IMG/VR virus record: IMGVR_UViG_3300022602_000058
Location: 26,085-90,084 of that record
Origin: a virus
Length of the DNA stretch: 64,000 nucleotides
Reading direction: 5' to 3' (one strand)
Below the pieces are notes generated by a model. It was not told where the DNA came from. It did not search any database and was given only the letters and a program-made list of their open reading frames with translations. This document shows positions 33,868 through 41,408 of the stretch, piece by piece (the stretch's first letter is position 1; every line of letters begins with the position of its first letter). Position numbers and translations under genes: made by a program.

Positions 33868-34260
33868 CTAATAACTATGGGTACCAGTTATACTAATATC
33901 ATTATTAGTAAAATTAGGATCGACTTTAGCGTTATAAAGATAATCCTTCTCGAGTAATAACTCTTCTTTATTCTTTTCAAGATCCGGAAGTGTATCGAGT
34001 GATTGTTTTAGAAGACTTGACACAACCTCATTAACAGAAATATCCTTTTCACAAGATTCTGTAATAATCATTTCAAGAACTTCTCGACTCCAATCAGCTA
34101 AATCAATTTCTACTTTAGCAAAAGGTCGAAGCTCAATTGAACCATCGTCGTGAACTTTTACATTAAGCTTTTGTCCAGCTTCCCAGCCAAGCTCCTGTAT
34201 TTCTTCATCGGTAAATTGCACGTAAAGGTCGTTTGTTGGTTGTAGTGTTTTCTTTGTCAT
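33868..34260 (-). CDS. AbrB/MazE-like small DNA-binding-type protein
   Basis: 130 residues from the ATG at 34260 (MTKKTLQPTN...); the longer version reads into the upstream gene. NDLYVQFTDEEIQELGWEAGQKLNVKVHDDGSIELRPF (about 9-46) follows the swapped-hairpin pattern of SpoVT/AbrB domains, here with 'E-L-G-W-x-x-G-x-x-L-x-V'. The rest is helical (DWSREVLEMIITESCEKDISVNEVVSSLLKQSLD). Could be a transcription factor or an antitoxin-like protein; no toxin partner is beside it. Confidence 0.5.
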   Translation of the reverse strand: MTKKTLQPTNDLYVQFTDEEIQELGWEAGQKLNVKVHDDGSIELRPFAKVEIDLADWSREVLEMIITESCEKDISVNEVVSSLLKQSLDTLPDLEKNKEELLLEKDYLYNAKVDPNFTNNDISITGTHSY

Positions 34261-34261
34261 A

Positions 34262-34573
34262 TTATTTGTGGTTAAGATTTTCTTTGGCCTGCTTATAAGA
34301 ATCTTCAATATCTTTTATTGTTTGTGTCTTATATACTTCAGCTTTTTTCGAAAAAGATTCATAATCAGTTAAGTCATGTACATTGAACTTCGGCAATGGC
34401 TTTTCCTTCTTTTTAGGATGCTGGGTATAGCTAAAAAATAACAATACACTAACAATAAAAATAGCCGCAATAACAGTCTTAAATGCGCCAGCAATAATAC
34501 GCTCTACAAGCCAAATAGAAGCTAAGACAAGAAGAACGGTAATAACAATTTCAAGTGGATTATCTAAACTCAT
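34262..34573 (-). CDS. Small two-helix membrane protein
   Basis: 103 residues. Hydrophobic N-terminus with two membrane spans (about 7-25 IVITVLLVLASIWLVERII and 30-48 FKTVIAAIFIVSVLLFFSY), then a Lys/Glu-rich soluble tail with helix (DYESFSKKAEVYKTQTIKDIEDSYKQ). Its start overlaps the APS kinase stop by 4 bases (ATGA), so the two are coupled. Function unknown. Confidence 0.6.
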   Translation of the reverse strand: MSLDNPLEIVITVLLVLASIWLVERIIAGAFKTVIAAIFIVSVLLFFSYTQHPKKKEKPLPKFNVHDLTDYESFSKKAEVYKTQTIKDIEDSYKQAKENLNHK

Positions 34574-35136
34574 AGTATTGTTGTAGTGTGAATTGTATTG
34601 TAGATTATATTAACAGCTCTTTCAACTGTCATTTCTCCAAAAAGTGTCGATCTTGGATGAATTCGTACTTCAGGAAATTCTGGGGCTTGATATGGGGAAT
34701 CAATACCTGTAAAGTCTTTAATTTCACCAGCTCGTACTTTCTTGTACAAGCCTTTGGGGTCCCTTTGTTCACAAATTTCCAAGGGTGTATCCATAAAGAC
34801 TTCTATAAACCGAGCATCACAATACTTTGTAAGAATATCTCGAGCGTCGTTTCGCATTTCCTTCAAGGGAGAAATCAGAGCAACAATAACAATTTCTACT
34901 TTTTGAAACTCAATCATATTTCTTGCCATATAGATAACATTGTTAACAAATTGCTTTCTCTCTTCTATAGAGAACCCATAAACTCTGCCTTTATTTTCTT
35001 CAAAATAATTTCTTATATTATCTCCATCTAAAAAACCTGTCTTACATTGAAATATACACTTTTCATACAATGCCTTGGCAACAGTAGTCTTTCCAGCTCC
35101 CGATAGTCCTGTAATCCAAACAACAGTAGGCTTCAT
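34570..35136 (-). CDS. cysC: Adenylylsulfate (APS) kinase
   Basis: 188 residues from the ATG at 35136, which overlaps the upstream stop in ATGA (an earlier in-frame codon would run into that gene). Converts APS plus ATP to PAPS. Motifs: Walker A GLSGAGKTT (10-18), LDGDNIR (36-42), ISPL (88-91, the 'F-I-S-P' substrate loop with Ile), FIEVFMDTPLE (110-120), and KGLYKKVRAGEIKDFTGID (128-146), with 'D-F-T-G-I-D-x-P-Y' typical of CysC. Rare in phages; no CysN/CysD partner is seen here. It probably acts on host sulfur metabolism or makes PAPS for another use. Confidence 0.85.
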   Translation of the reverse strand: MKPTVVWITGLSGAGKTTVAKALYEKCIFQCKTGFLDGDNIRNYFEENKGRVYGFSIEERKQFVNNVIYMARNMIEFQKVEIVIVALISPLKEMRNDARDILTKYCDARFIEVFMDTPLEICEQRDPKGLYKKVRAGEIKDFTGIDSPYQAPEFPEVRIHPRSTLFGEMTVERAVNIIYNTIHTTTIL

Positions 35137-35360
35137 CGATTTAAATCCAAATGATAGGCTTCTAGTACCTTCCAAAGCTCTGTTCTTACCTCATCCATAG
35201 CATTAGTGTATTCATTGTGAGCATCTTCAGCTGGATACTTTACTTTATTTCTAAGGTATTGATCAAGTTCCCAAAGAACAGTATAAAACTTTCCACCACT
35301 ATTGGCTAGTTCAAAATCATCTTGTTCTTCAGGTAAGGTAAATTTTAAAATAGCTTTCAT
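35133..35360 (-). CDS. Conserved small protein of phage type
   Basis: 75 residues: ILKFTLPEEQDDFELANSG, then KFYTVLWELDQYLRNKVKY and a C-terminal helix with L-D. The layout 'A-I-L-x-F-x-L-P-E-x-x-x-x-F-x-x-A-x-x-G-x-x-x-x-x-x-L-W-x-L-D-x-x-L-R' recurs in many phages as a protein of unknown function. It is followed by cysC with a 4-base overlap. An early-type promoter (TATAAT, 7 bases before the ATG) lies at the end of the GIY-YIG gene. Confidence 0.65.
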   Translation of the reverse strand: MKAILKFTLPEEQDDFELANSGGKFYTVLWELDQYLRNKVKYPAEDAHNEYTNAMDEVRTELWKVLEAYHLDLNR

Positions 35361-35367
35361 GTTTCAT

Positions 35368-35395
35368 ATTATAGCGCATCCTCTTTATATTTCCA
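35368..35395 (-). promoter_or_regulatory. Possible early promoter of the small gene before cysC
   Basis: TGGAAA, 16 bases, TATAAT, then 7 bases to the ATG on the minus strand; it overlaps the end of the GIY-YIG gene. Confidence 0.4.
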
Positions 35396-36034
35396 CAGGA
35401 ACCCACCACTTGTTTTTTGTAATTTAACTAAAACAGCTCCAACTCCTGTAAAGCCAGTTATATTTTGAGCCTCCGTTATAGACTCCCATTCTCTTATAAT
35501 ATTGCCTTTAAGATCTATTTGTAAAATAGATCTTTTATTTGTAGATGGTTTGCCTTTTTTAGCTAAAGATATTTTTCTTCTTGTCTCTTCAGAAGATGGC
35601 CTCCTTTTTAAAAGTCTTCTTCTAGTTTTTCCTGTTTGTGCTATAGACATTTTTATTTTAGTTTCTTCTGAATGCTTTCTTCCTTTCATTGGACTTTTTT
35701 GTCCTTTATTTGCATCACTAATTTTTTTTCTTGTTTCTTCAGAATGATAACCAGATTTATCTTTTGTTTGGACTAGCTTACAATTTAAACCTTCTTCAAT
35801 CACATTATATTCTTCTTGCCAATATCTTTCTCTTTCATTAAGATCATTAATTTCACACTCTTCTAAAACCTCGAATTTATGACTCTTTACTCCATATTTT
35901 AACAAAGAATTGTAAAGTTTAGGTTGATCTATACAATCTAAAGATACATAATGCAACCATCTGCTTTTAATATTAGTTGATTGCCCAACATAAATTCTTC
36001 CCTTTGGTGATATTATTTTGTATATGCCTATCAC
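35369..36034 (-). CDS. GIY-YIG homing endonuclease with NUMOD3 repeats
   Basis: 221 residues, GTG start. GIY-YIG domain: GIY at 3-5, YVG at 14-16 (YIG position), R25, then GVKSHKFEVLEEC and E at about 69 of LNERERYWQEEY. Three NUMOD3-type DNA-binding repeats follow (SEETRKKISDANKGQKSP, HSEETKIKMSIAQTGK, SSEETRRKISLAKKGKP; about 93-165), then a C-terminal NUMOD1-like stretch (WESITEAQNITGF). It is free-standing, between the coiled-coil gene and the small conserved gene. TAAATA lies 8 bases before the GTG. Confidence 0.9.
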   Translation of the reverse strand: MIGIYKIISPKGRIYVGQSTNIKSRWLHYVSLDCIDQPKLYNSLLKYGVKSHKFEVLEECEINDLNERERYWQEEYNVIEEGLNCKLVQTKDKSGYHSEETRKKISDANKGQKSPMKGRKHSEETKIKMSIAQTGKTRRRLLKRRPSSEETRRKISLAKKGKPSTNKRSILQIDLKGNIIREWESITEAQNITGFTGVGAVLVKLQKTSGGFLWKYKEDAL

Positions 36035-36042
36035 TACCCATA

Positions 36043-36048
36043 TATTTA
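36043..36048 (-). promoter_or_regulatory. Late-type promoter of GIY-YIG gene
   Basis: CATAAATATATGGGTA then GTG on the minus strand; spacer 8. Confidence 0.65.
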
Positions 36049-36073
36049 TGGTTGCTTTTGGCTAACTCTACAG

Positions 36074-37360
36074 TTACTTTGGGCATATAATCTTCTGTGT
36101 ATATTCTAGCTGCTCTTCTAGCTTTGCAACTCTCTCTTCTAAGTACTCAGTTGTTGTCTTTTTCTTCCAATCAACAGGCTCTTCAACCCAAGGTTTAAAA
36201 GTCTTCTTTTCTTCAATACCATATACCTCTCTCCACTTTGCTTGAACAGCATCATCTACAGCAACCTTTGTTGTACTCCATTTTTCAGACTCATACCCAC
36301 CCCAATGAAGAGGGTACATAGGATGCTTTTGTCCATCAATCTTATTTTGTAGCTTCTTCATATCATTATAACTAAAGCTTTCTGCATATTTATCCTGATA
36401 ATCTCTTACATTACTCTTCAGTACTTCATTCTCCTTATTAACTGCATTAAAATAATTCTTATATTCTTCATGAATATCTTGCTCTAGTTTACCTTTCTCT
36501 GCTTTAAGTCTATCAATAGCTTTCTTATATACTGCAATGCCTTCCTTGAGTTTTTCATTCTCCTTATTAGCTGCATCCAATTTAATTGATTTATCTGTAT
36601 GTTTTGCTACCAATTCATGGAACCTAGCTAACTCATCATCAATAGCTTTTTTAAGGATCTCGAATGATTCTTTCTTTTCCTTCTTTAATACTTCAATCTC
36701 CTTATTAGCTGCATTGAGCTGATGTTTATATTCATCTCTATACTTCGTACAACCTTGATAATTATGATCAAGGATTTGATACTTTGCTTTCAATACAGCA
36801 ATTTCGTTCTTAAGAGCAAAGATCTCAGCTCTATATGCTTCATTTTGATCACTATCAATCTCATTAACTCTATCCATCAACTCAACATTCTCCTTCTTGA
36901 GATGTCTAAGACCATTAACTTCTTTTAAGAGTTCATTATTTTTGTCTACTACTTCTTGATAAAGATTCATCCAATTTCTATTACCCTTTTTATATTCAGT
37001 ATTTTCTTCTTCAAGCTTGTAGATTTTTTCATTACAAAGCTCAGGCTGATGCCAATCTTCAAACTTCTTTAACCTTTCAATTTCATCCTTAAGCTCATCA
37101 ACAGTATCTGCTTTTTCATCATATAACTTTCTCCAATTTTTATTACCTATTTTCCAGCCTTCAAGCTCATTCTTAAGCTTCTGGTTTTCAGTTAAGATAT
37201 CTCCAATATACTGTGAGAGTTCATCTGCCTTATATGTTTTTCCATTTATAGTAAATGTTGGTGTTGATGTATAGAACCAATTAGTAGCTGGTTTACCAGT
37301 AAGATCATCAACGGATGCACAATCACCAGGGCTACCAAATTTAGGGAAAATATTGAACAT
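36074..37360 (-). CDS. Long coiled-coil protein
   Basis: 428 residues from the ATG at 37360, chosen because a sigma70-type promoter ends 9 bases upstream; a longer frame with a TTG start 7 codons earlier would overlap the promoter. After 55 residues of unknown sequence almost everything is charged coiled coil. A unit NWRKLYDEKADTVDELKDEI recurs as NWMNLYQEVVDKNNELLKEV, and A-N-K-E-x-E-x-L-K units recur three times. Possibly a structural or host-interaction protein; no catalytic motif seen. No family recognised. Confidence 0.65.
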   Translation of the reverse strand: MFNIFPKFGSPGDCASVDDLTGKPATNWFYTSTPTFTINGKTYKADELSQYIGDILTENQKLKNELEGWKIGNKNWRKLYDEKADTVDELKDEIERLKKFEDWHQPELCNEKIYKLEEENTEYKKGNRNWMNLYQEVVDKNNELLKEVNGLRHLKKENVELMDRVNEIDSDQNEAYRAEIFALKNEIAVLKAKYQILDHNYQGCTKYRDEYKHQLNAANKEIEVLKKEKKESFEILKKAIDDELARFHELVAKHTDKSIKLDAANKENEKLKEGIAVYKKAIDRLKAEKGKLEQDIHEEYKNYFNAVNKENEVLKSNVRDYQDKYAESFSYNDMKKLQNKIDGQKHPMYPLHWGGYESEKWSTTKVAVDDAVQAKWREVYGIEEKKTFKPWVEEPVDWKKKTTTEYLEERVAKLEEQLEYTQKIICPK

Positions 37361-37369
37361 TGTGTTTGT

Positions 37370-37397
37370 ATTATGGCTCAAATTTTTAAGATGTCAA
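37370..37397 (-). promoter_or_regulatory. Early-type promoter of coiled-coil gene
   Basis: On the minus strand TTGACA, 16 bases, CATAAT, then 9 bases to the ATG at 37360. Confidence 0.75.
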
Positions 37398-37415
37398 GCA
37401 TAAATAATATTGGTA

Positions 37416-37730
37416 CTAATAAAAAATGCCTGTCACAGGACTGCAATCCTCACAATGCTTCAAGTACCATTCAACTTCTGCTATAATAGAATTCTTTAAG
37501 AGATTGATTAGTTCTACCTGACACTCTTCATATGTATCAAAACTTGTCTCTTCATAACTATGGTTAATATAGCCATGATGAGCTACTGTCCACTGTCCCT
37601 TTTGTCCATAGGAAAAAGCCTGAGTAATATAGAAATGACAATCTCGATCTTTATAAAAATCTACACAAACAGTATCATACCAGATTTCATTTAATTCGGC
37701 AATTTTATCTAGATTGGTCATAATCTTCAT
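37416..37730 (-). CDS. Unknown small protein
   Basis: 104 residues, perhaps starting at the ATG 3 codons later (37721). Aromatic and acidic (EIWYDTVCVDFYKDRDCHFYITQAF, WTVAHHGYINHSYEETSF, CEDCSPVTGIFY). Four cysteines. Starts inside the end of the upstream gene in another frame (overlap of up to 26 bases), typical of the tightly packed early cluster. Unknown function. Confidence 0.55.
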   Translation of the reverse strand: MKIMTNLDKIAELNEIWYDTVCVDFYKDRDCHFYITQAFSYGQKGQWTVAHHGYINHSYEETSFDTYEECQVELINLLKNSIIAEVEWYLKHCEDCSPVTGIFY

Positions 37731-37941
37731 AAGGATATTCTGTTTCTAATACTGAGTTCACATCAATGTCCATATCAATTTTGATAGGCTCTCCTACTAT
37801 ATGATTATTTTTATCAACAGCTCTTATAATAATAAATCTAGGATTAGTCATGGATTTTTGAACCATACCAGCTCCTGTAATATGGATTACATCATTACCT
37901 ATACCACCATCTGAATCATACTCAACTCTTACTGCTTTCAT
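37705..37941 (-). CDS. Unknown small protein
   Basis: 78 residues from the ATG at 37941, just 1 base after the upstream stop. Beta-rich (KAVRVEYDSDGGIGNDVIHITGAGMV, NPRFIIIRAVDKNNH). Acidic C-terminus (EYPYEDYDQSR). No family recognised. Confidence 0.55.
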   Translation of the reverse strand: MKAVRVEYDSDGGIGNDVIHITGAGMVQKSMTNPRFIIIRAVDKNNHIVGEPIKIDMDIDVNSVLETEYPYEDYDQSR

Positions 37942-37942
37942 A

Positions 37943-38257
37943 TTAGTATCCCATATCAAGCTCTTGTGCTTGATCAGACAATGCATCTAAAGCCTTGGCC
38001 CTCTTCTGTCTCAATTCCTCTCTAGCCTTATCAGCTTTAGGTGTATGCAGAAGATTCCAAAACTTAGCATTAATAAGCTCTTGTTGTCTCTTATCAGAAA
38101 GCTCTCCATTACCCTGCCTATGAGCATAGCTGAAAGCATCAGCATTCTGCACAAGCTCTTGAATAGCTAAATTATCCATACAGATACAAGCCATATTGAT
38201 CTTGTGCAAGAATGCCTCATACTGGGCAACTTTTTGTTTTAGAGTTGGGTTCTTCAT
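37943..38257 (-). CDS. Unknown small helical protein
   Basis: 104 residues, mostly helical (LKQKVAQYEAFLHKIN, KAREELRQKRAKALDALSDQAQELD). An early-type promoter (TTGATT, 17, TACTAT) ends 7 bases before the ATG; the -35 overlaps the U-tract of the adjacent stem-loop element. First gene of a small three-gene unit. Confidence 0.6.
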   Translation of the reverse strand: MKNPTLKQKVAQYEAFLHKINMACICMDNLAIQELVQNADAFSYAHRQGNGELSDKRQQELINAKFWNLLHTPKADKAREELRQKRAKALDALSDQAQELDMGY

Positions 38258-38264
38258 TTCCTAT

Positions 38265-38293
38265 ATAGTATATTCCTTACAAGGACAAATCAA
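38265..38293 (-). promoter_or_regulatory. Early-type promoter at element A
   Basis: On the minus strand TTGATT, 17 bases, TACTAT, then 7 bases to ATG. The -35 abuts the T-run TTTTTTA of the stem-loop. The spacer holds the palindrome TCCTTGTAAGGA. Confidence 0.65.
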
Positions 38294-38294
38294 T

Positions 38295-38376
38295 AAAAAA
38301 CTCCTGAGTGTTATGATTTGTGTGAATAATATCAATACCATTCGCAGAAAGCTCATGCGAAAAGAACACTCAGGAG
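38295..38376 (-). terminator. Possible minus-strand terminator at element A
   Basis: Read on the minus strand, the stem of element A is followed at once by TTTTTT, the layout of a rho-independent terminator, although the loop is unusually long. It would stop minus-strand transcription coming from the phosphoesterase side before the next early promoter. Confidence 0.5.
38301..38376. promoter_or_regulatory. Stem-loop element A before HNH gene
   Basis: Perfect 12-bp inverted repeat CTCCTGAGTGTT (38301-38312) and AACACTCAGGAG (38365-38376) with a 52-base loop. The loop holds a second hairpin, TTCGCA (38341-38346) with TGCGAA (38356-38361), and a copy of the endonuclease start region. The right arm is followed directly by the late element and GTG. 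Confidence 0.85.
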
Positions 38377-38406
38377 CATAAGTATTTATGTGAATAATAT
38401 TAATAC
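38321..38406 (+). repeat. Direct repeat of gene start region, element A
   Basis: TGTGAATAATATCAATAC at 38321-38338 and TGTGAATAATATTAATAC at 38389-38406 differ at one base. The first is inside the loop, the second is the start of the HNH gene (period 68). Confidence 0.85.
38379..38384 (+). promoter_or_regulatory. Late-type element, TAAGTA variant, HNH gene
   Basis: CATAAGTATTTAT then GTG; spacer 5, immediately after the right arm of the stem-loop. Its TAA is also the stop codon of a decoy reading frame from the loop. Confidence 0.55.
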
Positions 38407-39085
38407 TCAAGAAATCTCCCATTATCAAAAAAATAAGCTCAAATATAATGAATCAAGTCGTGCCTACTATCAAAAGCATAAAGATAGAATAAAAGAAAAA
38501 GTAAGGCAGTATAACAAGGTTAATAAGGAGGCTGTTAATCAATCAAAGAAAAGGTATTATAGAGAAACAAAAGAAGCTAGAATTGCTTATTATGAATTAA
38601 ATAGAAAGCGTTTTGAAGAAGCGGCGCGGGTTCGTTATCGCGAGAATAGAGAAAGACTCCTTGCAATACAAAAACGATATTCAAGTAGTAATATAGGAAA
38701 AGAAAAGAGACAAAAGAGATCTCGCGAACGGTACCATAATGATCCCGTTTTCAAATTGACATACAGTATACGTGCAAGAATAAACATGGCTCTAAGAAGC
38801 TCTAGTACTCGAAAGAAAAATAATATTATAGAGTTATTAGGGTGTAGTATTGAACAGTTAAAAGACCATATTGAAAAGCAATGGACGTCAGGTATGTCAT
38901 GGGATAATCATACAAACAGCGGGTGGCATATAGATCATATTAAACCCTGCGCAGCATACAATTTAACAGATATTGAACAACAGAAAGAGTGTTTTAATTA
39001 TAAAAACCTTAGACCTATATGGGGAACAGATAACAGTTCAAAAGGTTCTATATATTGTGGCATACGTTATAGGTATAATTCTTAA
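38390..39085 (+). CDS. HNH homing endonuclease with coiled-coil N-terminus
   Basis: 231 residues, GTG start 5 bases after a TAAGTA late element. Residues 1-110 are basic/helical (YYQKHKDRIKEKVRQYNK, RYRENRERLLAIQKRY), likely DNA contacts. HNH core: HIDHIKPCAAYNL (from H180) and the N-x-x-N-L-R-P-x-W stretch NYKNLRPIWGTDNSSKG. This is the family with 'L-G-C-S-x-E-x-L-K-x-H-I-E-x-Q'. It lies on the plus strand among minus genes and has the stem-loop element directly before it, with a decoy of its first codons in the loop. Confidence 0.88.
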   Translation: MNNINTQEISHYQKNKLKYNESSRAYYQKHKDRIKEKVRQYNKVNKEAVNQSKKRYYRETKEARIAYYELNRKRFEEAARVRYRENRERLLAIQKRYSSSNIGKEKRQKRSRERYHNDPVFKLTYSIRARINMALRSSSTRKKNNIIELLGCSIEQLKDHIEKQWTSGMSWDNHTNSGWHIDHIKPCAAYNLTDIEQQKECFNYKNLRPIWGTDNSSKGSIYCGIRYRYNS

Positions 39086-39086
39086 C

Positions 39087-39752
39087 TTAATTAATTTCAG
39101 CCACATGATGATCAAATGTCACTTGATCATACAGCCTGAATTTTGCTCTTAGCTCAGCAAAGGAAATAGGTTTAGAACATATTTCAACACCAACATCCAT
39201 TGTCTTTGCCTTATAGAGAAGCTTTCCGAGCTCAGACTTATATAGATTACCATGAGAATGACTATGAAGCTGCCAAGCTCCTTTATGCTGACCGTTCCAG
39301 GTAGCCTGTGCATAATGACACATGACAATAGCCTGTCCATTCACTACAACCTCGAGATAGTTTGGAACAAAGTGAATTAGCTTCTCATGGCCATTAACAT
39401 TGAGAACATTCTCATGTAATGAATCTAGGATCTGTTTGTACCCTGCCTGATGGTTACCAGGGAGAATATAGAGCTCTTTAAAGTTAAGTCTGTTAAAAAG
39501 CTTTAACAACCTCTCATCAGCTTTGTATCCAAAGATAGTATCACCTAAAAGGAAGCCAATAGTGTTCTTATTAGCTTTTGAGTTCCAGTTTTTAATTAGA
39601 CCCTCATCATGCTCCTCAGAACTGTTATACCCTCTGGTCTTCCAGATAGGAACATCCCATTTTGGATCATGACCATAGTGCATGCAGCCCCAGAACAGAA
39701 CATTATGATCTGTTGAGCTAACCTTTACAGGTTTATAAAATACATCCTTCAT
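39087..39752 (-). CDS. Calcineurin-like metallophosphoesterase (altered motif I)
   Basis: 221 residues from the ATG at 39752 (7 bases after an early -10). Motifs: GCMHYGH (22-28, where the D-x-H motif would be), LLGDTIFG (68-75), LPGNHQ (97-102), VMCHYAQ and HSHSHGN. All metal-binding motifs are recognisable, but the first Asp is Cys (C23). Either the enzyme is altered in metal use or partly inactive. A normal member lies 0.8 kb away. Possibly acts on DNA, RNA or nucleotide phosphates. Confidence 0.75.
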   Translation of the reverse strand: MKDVFYKPVKVSSTDHNVLFWGCMHYGHDPKWDVPIWKTRGYNSSEEHDEGLIKNWNSKANKNTIGFLLGDTIFGYKADERLLKLFNRLNFKELYILPGNHQAGYKQILDSLHENVLNVNGHEKLIHFVPNYLEVVVNGQAIVMCHYAQATWNGQHKGAWQLHSHSHGNLYKSELGKLLYKAKTMDVGVEICSKPISFAELRAKFRLYDQVTFDHHVAEIN

Positions 39753-39759
39753 ACCAATA

Positions 39760-39788
39760 ATAGTATATCCAACCCTAGGACACTTCAA
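39760..39788 (-). promoter_or_regulatory. Early-type promoter of phosphoesterase gene
   Basis: On the minus strand TTGAAG, 17 bases, TACTAT, then 7 bases to the ATG at 39752. Confidence 0.6.
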
Positions 39789-39790
39789 GT

Positions 39791-40060
39791 TTATTCTTCT
39801 TCTATCTTATATCTATTTGTATTTTCAAATCTATTTGCTACAAATACTTCAAAAGCTTCTAGAATATCCTCTTCAAATTGAACTTGGTCCTGTTCATCAA
39901 CCATATCAACAACACAATCTAAGATTGCTGTCATAAAGCCAGCTATCTGAGTACTTCTCAAGCTATCATCATAATCTAGAGTCTTTATTGCAGGGTTACC
40001 TTTATACATCCCTACAACGAAAACAGGGACAAAGTCTTCATCGTTTGCTTTATTGCTCAT
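39791..40060 (-). CDS. Unknown acidic protein
   Basis: 89 residues, acidic: FVPVFVVGMYKGNPAIKTLD, then FMTAILDCVVDMVDEQDQVQFEEDILEAF. No family recognised. Its start overlaps the 43-residue gene upstream by 11 bases. The stop is just before the promoter region of the phosphoesterase gene (39.75 kb). Confidence 0.6.
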   Translation of the reverse strand: MSNKANDEDFVPVFVVGMYKGNPAIKTLDYDDSLRSTQIAGFMTAILDCVVDMVDEQDQVQFEEDILEAFEVFVANRFENTNRYKIEEE

Positions 40061-40181
40061 CGTACCCCTTCCATATTACATCAAATAACCAATAAGGCAA
40101 ATAAGCATAACTAAGAATATAGAATCTTTTTCTCCAAGACATTCCTTCAGTAATATACAGAAATCTTTTAAGGAATTTCAT
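40050..40181 (-). CDS. Small basic aromatic protein, 43 residues
   Basis: Reads MKFLKRFLYITEGMSWRKRF and ends VIWKGYDEQ. It overlaps the upstream gene's stop by 14 bases and the next gene's start by 11 bases, a chain of overlaps that indicates a real gene. Aromatic and basic, perhaps membrane-associated (YILSYAYLPYWLFDVIW). Unknown. Confidence 0.55.
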   Translation of the reverse strand: MKFLKRFLYITEGMSWRKRFYILSYAYLPYWLFDVIWKGYDEQ

Positions 40182-40527
40182 TACCTAAAAGCTTTTTGCA
40201 CAAATTATTACAAGAGATCCTATACTCACACTCCATAGGATCTCTTGCCTCAATGGCATTGAAATACTGCTCATCATTCTCAATAAACTCTTCTTTTAAC
40301 TGCTTTTTAAAATCAGGGTTGAGCTTAGCACTAATCAACTCAAGAATAGGTTTAACATCTAGATCTGATAAATGTAAAGTAATTTCAGAGTTATCATATT
40401 CTGAACCATAATTAAACTCAAGCTTTAGAGTTACAGGAGGATGATAGAGATCACCAAAAGGTTCCCCGGTAAAGTCAGAAAAGTAAGTTACTTCTTCGTG
40501 TTGTTTTGGAACTAATATTTTTTTCAT
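40168..40527 (-). CDS. Unknown protein
   Basis: 119 residues. DFTGEPFGDLYHPPVTLKLEFNYGSEYD is beta-like; the C-terminal half is helical (LKEEFIENDEQYFNAIEARDP) with two cysteines in YRISCNNLCKK. Its ATG overlaps the phosphoesterase stop by 4 bases (ATGA), so it is coupled to that gene. No family recognised. Confidence 0.6.
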   Translation of the reverse strand: MKKILVPKQHEEVTYFSDFTGEPFGDLYHPPVTLKLEFNYGSEYDNSEITLHLSDLDVKPILELISAKLNPDFKKQLKEEFIENDEQYFNAIEARDPMECEYRISCNNLCKKLLGNEIP

Positions 40528-41408
40528 GATTTGTTTAAAGAGTTGTAGATGTCATCATAAGCTCCAAGAGAAGCATACTGTTTCTTTTTTAATGCTTTCT
40601 GCTCCTCTTGGAACTTTCTTTCTGATTCTTGATAAAAGTTCTCTACTCCTGTATTGATGATATTATAGGTACCATCTTCTAGGATTTCAAGAACTTGTTG
40701 AAGACCACAATCAATATCAATACAAAGTCCCTTATTTCGAGTCTCCTCTATATCAATACCATGACGCATGGGTGTATGGCCATAGACCTGCTTAATACCT
40801 GATTGATCATTCCAGTATGAACCTGTATAGGGTTCTTGAAAATGATCTCGCCAAACCGCACCACCGACCCGATGAATGCCCCCCCTACACTTTCCAGCTC
40901 CAGCTAGTTCTTTACTAAAGATTCTCGCATCAAAATCCTGTTGTATCTTCTTGAGCTTAATATTAATTATCTCATTATCCATACCATAAGGCGGGCTTGA
41001 GAACCAAAACGGATGAAAGCCAGCGTGTGAAAACCAAAAACCATTTTCATAATGAGCAAATTTGAGCTTATCCCAGTCTTCATTAGTCATGATTCTGTTA
41101 ATAGCGTCATCCTTCTGCGGGGTATAACCTATGCATTTATAAATTTGATCGCCGATATTAGAGCCAGGACGAATATTTTTATAGTGATAGCTCAAATCAT
41201 GATTACCAATAAGAGCGACGTGATTAGCTTTGTTTATAAATCCTTTAAGCCATTTAGCCGTTTGATCAGCATTAATAGCAGAATCACCAAAGTCATCGAA
41301 GAAATCCCCGACTGCAACAATAGTGTGCGTATCAGTGTACATTTCAACAATATGCTGTGCCTCGACGATATGGTTATGAATATCACCCACGCATAGTAAT
41401 TTAGCCAT
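40524..41408 (-). CDS. Serine/threonine-phosphatase-like metallophosphoesterase
   Basis: 294 residues. Full motif set of PP1/lambda-phosphatase-type enzymes: GDIH (8-11), GDFFDD (34-39), GNHD (68-71), SHAG (about 130), YGHTP (about 213). Binds two metals and removes phosphate from proteins or nucleotides; which one cannot be told. An early-type promoter (TTGCCT, 16, TATACT) ends 6 bases before the ATG and overlaps the shared stem-loop element. Confidence 0.88.
   Translation of the reverse strand: MAKLLCVGDIHNHIVEAQHIVEMYTDTHTIVAVGDFFDDFGDSAINADQTAKWLKGFINKANHVALIGNHDLSYHYKNIRPGSNIGDQIYKCIGYTPQKDDAINRIMTNEDWDKLKFAHYENGFWFSHAGFHPFWFSSPPYGMDNEIINIKLKKIQQDFDARIFSKELAGAGKCRGGIHRVGGAVWRDHFQEPYTGSYWNDQSGIKQVYGHTPMRHGIDIEETRNKGLCIDIDCGLQQVLEILEDGTYNIINTGVENFYQESERKFQEEQKALKKKQYASLGAYDDIYNSLNKS

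Noticed and set aside
37361-37381. TTG start of the coiled-coil gene
   Set aside because: It lies within the -35/-10 promoter region; the ATG at 37360 is 9 bases after the -10, as in other early genes.
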